This document shows positions 59,367 through 64,000 of a DNA stretch of 64,000 nucleotides, one piece after another. Source of the DNA: Halomonas beimenensis. GTDB lineage: Bacteria > Pseudomonadota > Gammaproteobacteria > Pseudomonadales > Halomonadaceae. Every line of letters begins with the position of its first letter. Position 1 is the stretch's first letter. The notes under the pieces are model-generated. The model was not told the origin of the DNA and did not search any database. It saw only the letters and a list, made by a program, of their open reading frames with translations. The translations under genes were made by a program, and so were the position numbers. The DNA lies in the NCBI RefSeq assembly GCF_002549795.1, contig NZ_CP021435.1, positions 2,480,001-2,544,000 of the forward strand, written 5' to 3'.

Positions 59367-61004
59367 ATGTACGATAATCCATATCCGCTCAACCAACCCT
59401 CAACAGGGAACGGTGCATGTCTCCCCAATCCATCCGCTAATCCCCAGATAGACTATCAGGCTGTCTCTTCCGCAAGCACCGGTCGATACAACTCGAGCCA
59501 GCAACTTCCCTTTTCCCGGGTGGGACGGCCACCCAAGCCCTGCAAGGCCAATCTCATCCGGCAGATCCTTTACCAAGCCTATCGCCTTGTAGCTGATCCT
59601 AACGGCGTCTATTTCCTTGTACCGAACTTCGGCGGTCCCGTCCTGATGTTGGAAGCGGAGATGATTGCACCGATCATCAAGCATATAGCAGCGAGCACTA
59701 ACAATCGCGATGTTTCGGACCAAAATGTCCGGGACGCGCTGGAGATCATTCGGAGGGACTACCCGGATGTTGCGGAAATCGGGAGTGGCCGAACCTGGCT
59801 AGACAATTACGGTAATCGATATATCGCACTGAATGGAAAAGTGATGATTCTCCAACCGAAACAGGAGAACATGATTCAGCCAGAGCTAGTCTATCCTTAC
59901 TGGCATCCCGCCAATAGTCGTCCCTTTCACACGTTGTATATGCAGGGTCCCAGTGCGATGGCACCCTCAGGCGTGCGCATCATTGAGTCGTATGTGCCGA
60001 TTCCGAAAGATCGAGACCTGCTGATCTATACGTTCATGGTGCTTTGCATGATGCCAGAACGTCAGCAGCTGGTCCTGGAACTCACAGGAGAGCTTAAATC
60101 TGGAATGGCACAACTACAAGATGTCATCAAGCGCACCCTAGATCCGGTAATCAAGGAGAATGCGATTCGTGATACACCCTCAAAGGTCAAGGACGTAGAT
60201 CAAAAGGCCTGGCGGCATCATGTGCTCAACCTGGACAATGTCGAAGACGGGCTCAGTTCGGCGGTACAGCGACGTATGTTTGAGCTGCTCTGCAAAAGCC
60301 GGCTGGAATGGAAAGCTATTGGTTGCCATGAGATTACATCGAGTCTCGCTGTGCGGCGTGCTTTTTTGCTGAGCAGCCTAGAGCCGGTTATCACACAACC
60401 TGAATTAGTAGAACTCACCTTGAGTCTGGAAATGCCATCACCCTCAACAGATCAGACGGGTAAGGCGTCTTCCCAATGCCATACTCAGGAGAACTTACCA
60501 GGCGAAGATCAGAGTCGCGTCTTCAATGCACTGCTTGGCATGCTCGGAAAGGCACATGCCAATATCGACCAAGTGAGCTTGGATCGGAGAGTACCGGACG
60601 GCTGGCACGATTTCTGTCGTATCGGAATGATTGTCTCCGACACACTGACCGGCAGTGCAGAGGCCTTTTGGTCGCAGTACGAGGCATATCGCAATGAGCG
60701 GCTCTGCGAGATGACTGAAGAGGAGCCGATTGCCAAGGCAGTTGTTGAATACCTGAGGATCAACGCCATCACGGAAGCCGTCGAAAATCCGGCGGGGGTC
60801 TGGCTGGCCATCTTAGGCCAGTTCCGGCCGGCCTGTGTGTCGGACAGCCAATGGCCACGTGAGGCGCGCGGCCTCGGCGCAGCCTTCAAGCGTGCCGCCC
60901 CACTGCTGGATGCCCAGGGGATTACCTGCTGTAGCAACGGCAAACGTGGCTCGAAACGCCATTGGGTGATCGGTCCAAAAGGGCTCGCCATGCAGCATTT
61001 CTGA
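59367..61004 (+). CDS. D5/primase-helicase-like ATPase with degenerate Walker A
   Basis: The 545-residue protein follows the plan of plasmid/ICE-borne D5-like ATPases. The N-terminal half includes VADPNGVYFLVP and the WLDNYGNRYIALNGKV block. The motor region then reads LELTGELKSGMAQLQDVIKR, where family members read G-E-x-G-S-G-K-S/T; the catalytic lysine is Met247 here. The Walker B-like segment VLNLDNVEDGLS (286-297), the VRRAFLLSSLEPVITQPELVELTLSLEMP block and the C-terminal winged helix ending GSKRHWVI are kept. It may be a non-hydrolysing remnant or DNA-binding paralogue. The frame itself is intact. Confidence 0.7.
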   Translation: MYDNPYPLNQPSTGNGACLPNPSANPQIDYQAVSSASTGRYNSSQQLPFSRVGRPPKPCKANLIRQILYQAYRLVADPNGVYFLVPNFGGPVLMLEAEMIAPIIKHIAASTNNRDVSDQNVRDALEIIRRDYPDVAEIGSGRTWLDNYGNRYIALNGKVMILQPKQENMIQPELVYPYWHPANSRPFHTLYMQGPSAMAPSGVRIIESYVPIPKDRDLLIYTFMVLCMMPERQQLVLELTGELKSGMAQLQDVIKRTLDPVIKENAIRDTPSKVKDVDQKAWRHHVLNLDNVEDGLSSAVQRRMFELLCKSRLEWKAIGCHEITSSLAVRRAFLLSSLEPVITQPELVELTLSLEMPSPSTDQTGKASSQCHTQENLPGEDQSRVFNALLGMLGKAHANIDQVSLDRRVPDGWHDFCRIGMIVSDTLTGSAEAFWSQYEAYRNERLCEMTEEEPIAKAVVEYLRINAITEAVENPAGVWLAILGQFRPACVSDSQWPREARGLGAAFKRAAPLLDAQGITCCSNGKRGSKRHWVIGPKGLAMQHF

Positions 61005-61079
61005 CCAATTGGCATTCATCGCGTGTCGAGACTTAGGCGGTTACCTGCCAGTTTGGAGGAGGAGATTGTGGACCCGACC

Positions 61080-61700
61080 GGCATTCTGGGTCGGCAGCCT
61101 ACCCTGTATGCCTTTCAGGGTAGGCATGGGGCTCGTGGCCGTGAAGCTTGGTAGGCCGGCTCAGGCTCATGATGTTGGTGGCCTGCGAGCTCATGCGCAG
61201 TGGCCGGGCGAGTAGCCAGTTGGATCTTCCCGGCGATGTGCCGTCATCGAAGTAGCCCGTCATCACCGCCCAGCGTTTCCGACGACTACCCTACCCCCTC
61301 GCCAGGACTCGGTTCAGTGGAACGTGTCCAAGCAAATTCCCGAGGGCAGGCCAGATGCCCAGACCACCGGGAACCAGCACCTCCATCCGATTGCCACTAC
61401 GTCGGCAAGAGGCAAGCACAGTGGGTCCAAGGCGAACCGAATGCCTTGACCACCCGGACTATCGCAATGTTTGGACCAGCCCACCTGTCCATCAGCCAGA
61501 TCGCCAGGCAATACTCGCTGAACACCGCACAGCGTCGGTCCCTGGCCTTGCGAGTCCATGCCTGTCCAAGTTTGATATGGAGCCCCTGCTGCTGGGCGAC
61601 CTAGACAATCGAGGTATCGTGCTGAAAGCAATCTGCCACGATCCAGGACTTGAGATCCAGATGTGTGTTCACTGGACATATACAGAGGACGTCCACGACA
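61080..61700 (-). mobile_element. Decayed IS66-family remnant
   Basis: The DNA resembles the intact IS66 at 17670-21509 in the same order and strand. About 61085-61290 matches the end of tnpC (GTCGGCAGCC, TTCAGGGTAGGC, GGCTCAGGCTCATGAT). About 61315-61430 matches tnpB (CAGTGGAAC, GCCCAGACCACCG, AACCAGCACCTCCAT). About 61530-61660 matches tnpA (GGCCTTGCGAGTCCA, GGCGACCTAGACAATCGAGG). Frames are lost and the middle of tnpC is missing. Confidence 0.7.
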
Positions 61701-62033
61701 AGACGACGTTCGCTGCTGCCAATCTTGTCTGTTGCCCACTCCTGAGGTTGTTTTTTCGAAAAACCTGGCGCTCAACGTCGTGATGTCGTGCTCAGAGCAA
61801 CCACCTCAGCAGCGTGTTGGCCAGTTGCGGCGACCTCTGCCCGGCCTCCCACTCCTGACAAACATGTCTGGAAGGAGCACTGGCACGCTGCCAAAAGGTC
61901 CACTGGAAATGGAGACTAGCACTAAAGTAGCAGAATAAGATGTAGAAGTTTTGTTCCATTTTTTTTGAGACCTATATCACTCCTGTGAACCCGGCCCTTC
62001 CCAGGCTTCTTCCACCGGCACAGGAGACATGAT
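61701..62033. other. Intergenic region upstream of the ICE-like module
   Basis: This stretch of about 330 bp follows the IS66 remnant and ends in the promoter region of the zinc-ribbon gene. No gene recognised. The last 100 bp are AT-rich and include AAGATGTAG and a T-run near 61958. Confidence 0.4.
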
Positions 62034-62351
62034 ATGCCCCCACCCTGCTCGCGCTGTGTCTCACAGTGTGTGATCAATCTTGAGACTGCCCGCAAGTTGG
62101 GGACGGCTACCGGTGCGGTGGCCGGTTCCCTCAAGGGCGCCTATTCCTCGCTCTATTCGCCCAGCCGGTTGCTGGCTTCCCCAACACAGTTCCCCCTCAG
62201 CCGGATCGCCGTTGCCGTGATTGCGGCCGCGTCCAGCGGTATCGCCGGGGCAGCGGCTGGCCATCAGATGGTCCAGCACCTGTTTCCACCTGGGCAGGGC
62301 TCACCCTGGCTCTGCCTTGGGTGTGGTCATGCCTTTCGGGTGCTGGACTGA
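62034..62351 (+). CDS. Small protein with paired cysteine motifs
   Basis: The 105-residue protein has C-S-R-C-V-S-Q-C near the start and C-L-G-C-G at the end, enclosing a Gly/Ala-rich hydrophobic segment (about residues 55-80, IAVAVIAAASSGIAGAAAG). The two cysteine pairs could form a zinc ribbon, with the middle part packing as a glycine-zipper-like helix. Family not recognised. It precedes the DUF932 gene by 66 bp on the same strand and is probably co-expressed. Confidence 0.6.
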   Translation: MPPPCSRCVSQCVINLETARKLGTATGAVAGSLKGAYSSLYSPSRLLASPTQFPLSRIAVAVIAAASSGIAGAAAGHQMVQHLFPPGQGSPWLCLGCGHAFRVLD

Positions 62352-62417
62352 TCCCATCACCGCACTTCCCCCCTGCTGCCGGCGACTTGCCGGCTTTTTC
62401 CGTCTTGGAGGTTTCTC

Positions 62418-63386
62418 ATGGCACATCAGATCGAACACATGGCCTACGTCGGCGACACACCCTGGCATGGCCTGGGCCAGCAGCTGTCACGTCATCAGCC
62501 GCTGGAGGTCTGGCGGCAGCAGGCTGGCATGGACTGGCACATCGAGGAATCCCCGGTACGCTTCATCACCGATGGGGCCGGCCACTTGGGCAGTATCCAC
62601 TCCTTCCCGGAGCAGAAGGTCCTCTATCGCTCCGACACCAAGGCCCCGCTGTCGGTGGTCTCCCAACGTTACAAGGTGGTACAGCCGGAGGAGGTTCTGG
62701 AGTTTTACCGGGACCTCACGGAATACGCGGGTTATGAGCTGGAGACCGCCGGGGTGCTCAAGGGTGGCCGCAAGTTCTGGGCCTTGGCCCGCAGCGGCCT
62801 GGGTGGGGCTCTAAAGGGACAAGACCAGGTCAACGACTACCTGCTGCTGGCCACGTCCTGCGATGGGTCGCTGGCCACGGTGGCGACGCCAACTTCGGTA
62901 CGGGTGGTGTGCAACAACACCCTGACCATCGCCGTGGACGGCACCTCGCAGGGCGTAAAGGTGCCACACAGCACCGAGTTCCGTCCGCAGCTGGTCAAGC
63001 AGCAGCTGGGAATCTCCGTGTCCCAGTGGGACGACTTCATGTATCACCTGAAGACCCTGGCCGAGCGCAAGGTCAGCCAGGAGGAAGCGAGGACCTACTT
63101 CCAGTCGGTGATCTGCAACGCCGAGGCGCCGCTGGACGATCCGTCCAAGCTGCCCAACGTTCGCGCCCTCAATCGCGTCCAGAAGCTCTACCAGGGCGAG
63201 GGACGTGGTTCTCAGCTGTGTACGGCGCAAGGCACCGCCTGGGGCCTGCTCAACGCGGTCACCGAGTACGTGGACCACGAGAAGCGCGCTCGCAGTAACG
63301 ACTACCGCATGGACTCCGCCTGGTTCGGCCAGGGCGCCAGCCTCAAGGACAAGGCGTTGGAGTCCTCCCTTGCGCTGGTGTCCTGA
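62418..63386 (+). CDS. DUF932-family plasmid/phage-like protein
   Basis: The 322-residue protein begins MAHQIEHMAYVGDTPWHGLG and carries the DUF932 pattern through LLLATSCDGSLATVATPTSVRVVCNNTLTIA. Members are common in plasmids, phages and integrative elements, usually near recombination genes; their biochemical role is not established. GGAGG lies upstream of the ATG. The following genes (small protein, ERF) make a recombination-type module. Confidence 0.92.
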   Translation: MAHQIEHMAYVGDTPWHGLGQQLSRHQPLEVWRQQAGMDWHIEESPVRFITDGAGHLGSIHSFPEQKVLYRSDTKAPLSVVSQRYKVVQPEEVLEFYRDLTEYAGYELETAGVLKGGRKFWALARSGLGGALKGQDQVNDYLLLATSCDGSLATVATPTSVRVVCNNTLTIAVDGTSQGVKVPHSTEFRPQLVKQQLGISVSQWDDFMYHLKTLAERKVSQEEARTYFQSVICNAEAPLDDPSKLPNVRALNRVQKLYQGEGRGSQLCTAQGTAWGLLNAVTEYVDHEKRARSNDYRMDSAWFGQGASLKDKALESSLALVS

Positions 63387-63435
63387 ACGGCGTCCTGCGT
63401 TCTCCCACCCCCGTCTTTCCCTCACCACGGCATAG

Positions 63436-63465
63436 CGCCCGGCCCATCAAAGGCCGGGCGTTTTT
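63436..63465 (+). terminator. Intrinsic terminator after DUF932 gene
   Basis: CGCCCGGCC (63436-63444) and GGCCGGGCG (63452-63460) form a perfect 9-bp stem with a 7-nt loop, followed directly by TTTTT. Confidence 0.9.
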
Positions 63466-63481
63466 GTTTATGGAGGTACCG

Positions 63482-63667
63482 ATGCAACCACCCATGACAT
63501 TCGAGATCTGCCATGCCCTGACCCAGCTGACGCGTCAGTTACTCGAGGCTGGCGAGCAAGCGACCGAGACCCACGTGCTGGCCAAGGGCCAGGTTTATCG
63601 CGTGGCCCTGTCCCTGGAGCCGGTCCCGACCGAGGAGCTCCCTGACGTCATCCAACGCTATCGATAA
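63482..63667 (+). CDS. Small conserved-looking protein upstream of ERF
   Basis: The ATG at 63482 has GGAGG at good spacing and gives 61 residues (MQPPMTFEICHALTQLTRQL...). It is acidic and predicted to be mostly helical with a short beta segment. I do not recognise it. It lies 11 bp before the ERF gene and is probably translated with it. Confidence 0.7.
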   Translation: MQPPMTFEICHALTQLTRQLLEAGEQATETHVLAKGQVYRVALSLEPVPTEELPDVIQRYR

Positions 63668-63678
63668 CGGAGGCCATC

Positions 63679-64000
63679 ATGGCAACCCCCATTCATCCCA
63701 AGACCGCCGACCAGACACCGATCGCTCAAGCAACCCAGGACAGCACCGCGATCATCCAGGTGATCGAGCGGGCCGCCCTCAACCCCGAGGTCGACATCGA
63801 CAAGATGGAGCGCCTACTGCAGATGCAGGAGCGGGTGCTCGACCGCCAGGCGCTGATGGCCTATAGCGCCGCGATGGCGGCCATGCAGACTGAGCTGCCG
63901 AGCATCGCCGAGCGCGGCAAGACCAACAACGGCCACTACGCCACCCTGGAGGACATCGTCGATACCGTGCGCCCGATCATGAAGAAGCACGGCTTCGCGG
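63679..64000 (+). CDS. ERF-family single-strand annealing protein, N-terminal part
   Basis: The frame starts at an ATG preceded by CGGAGG and runs off the right edge after about 107 codons. The sequence ALMAYSAAMAAMQTELPSIA, GKTNNGHYATLEDIVDTVRP is typical of the ERF superfamily of phage/ICE recombinases, which anneal single-stranded DNA. Together with DUF932 it indicates a plasmid- or ICE-type recombination module continuing beyond the window. Confidence 0.92.
   Translation, partial: MATPIHPKTADQTPIAQATQDSTAIIQVIERAALNPEVDIDKMERLLQMQERVLDRQALMAYSAAMAAMQTELPSIAERGKTNNGHYATLEDIVDTVRPIMKKHGFA

Overview
The window reads as a GC-rich gammaproteobacterial chromosome of the Halomonas type. The evidence is a class I polyhydroxyalkanoate (PHA) synthase beside a phosphotransacetylase, sodium:solute symporters, an NqrF-type reductase and many insertion sequences. 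The organism assignment is inference from gene content only. GC figures below are estimates by eye.

Layout. 1-7924 is ordinary chromosome: the end of a phosphate acetyl/butyryltransferase, phaC, a tiny YHS-domain protein and a four-gene ABC exporter (ybhG-F-S-R type). 8224-14365 is a metal-handling neighbourhood: an EamA transporter, a CDF zinc/cobalt exporter destroyed by nested insertion sequences, a small exported His/Cys protein and a periplasmic protein with six 36-bp Met/Gly-rich repeats. 14563-21690 is a transposon pile-up: two identical inverted IS256-type copies, an orphan nqrF, and a group II intron fragment split by an IS66 element that is itself split by IS256. 21820-28460 is a catabolic/transport block: two sodium:solute symporters each with a small membrane partner, a LysR regulator and an M20 amidohydrolase.

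29085-56227 is a genomic island. It starts with a P4-type tyrosine integrase and ends with an inovirus Gp2-like (YfjJ) gene, an unknown gene and an AlpA-type regulator, the toolkit of CP4-57-like islands. Its cargo is one tightly packed minus-strand operon of about 20.5 kb (53392 down to 32898). In transcription order it holds: a BrxR-like WYL regulator, a DrmD-like SNF2 helicase, a DUF1156 adenine methyltransferase, a TrlF-like PHP-SMC protein, a 53-aa ORF, a CBS-domain protein, an OLD/RecF-like ATPase, a PD-(D/E)XK nuclease, an EVE-McrB-like GTPase/ATPase, a DUF2357 McrC-like nuclease and a DUF499 (BrxC/PglY-like) ATPase. It has parts in common with BREX, DISARM and McrBC but is none of them as canonically defined. 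It is the most interesting object here.

56490-64000 is a second accessory zone: decayed IS21 and IS66 elements, a D5-like replication ATPase with a broken Walker A motif, and the left part of a plasmid/ICE-like module (zinc-ribbon protein, DUF932, small protein, ERF recombinase) that runs off the window.

No rRNA, tRNA or CRISPR array was recognised.
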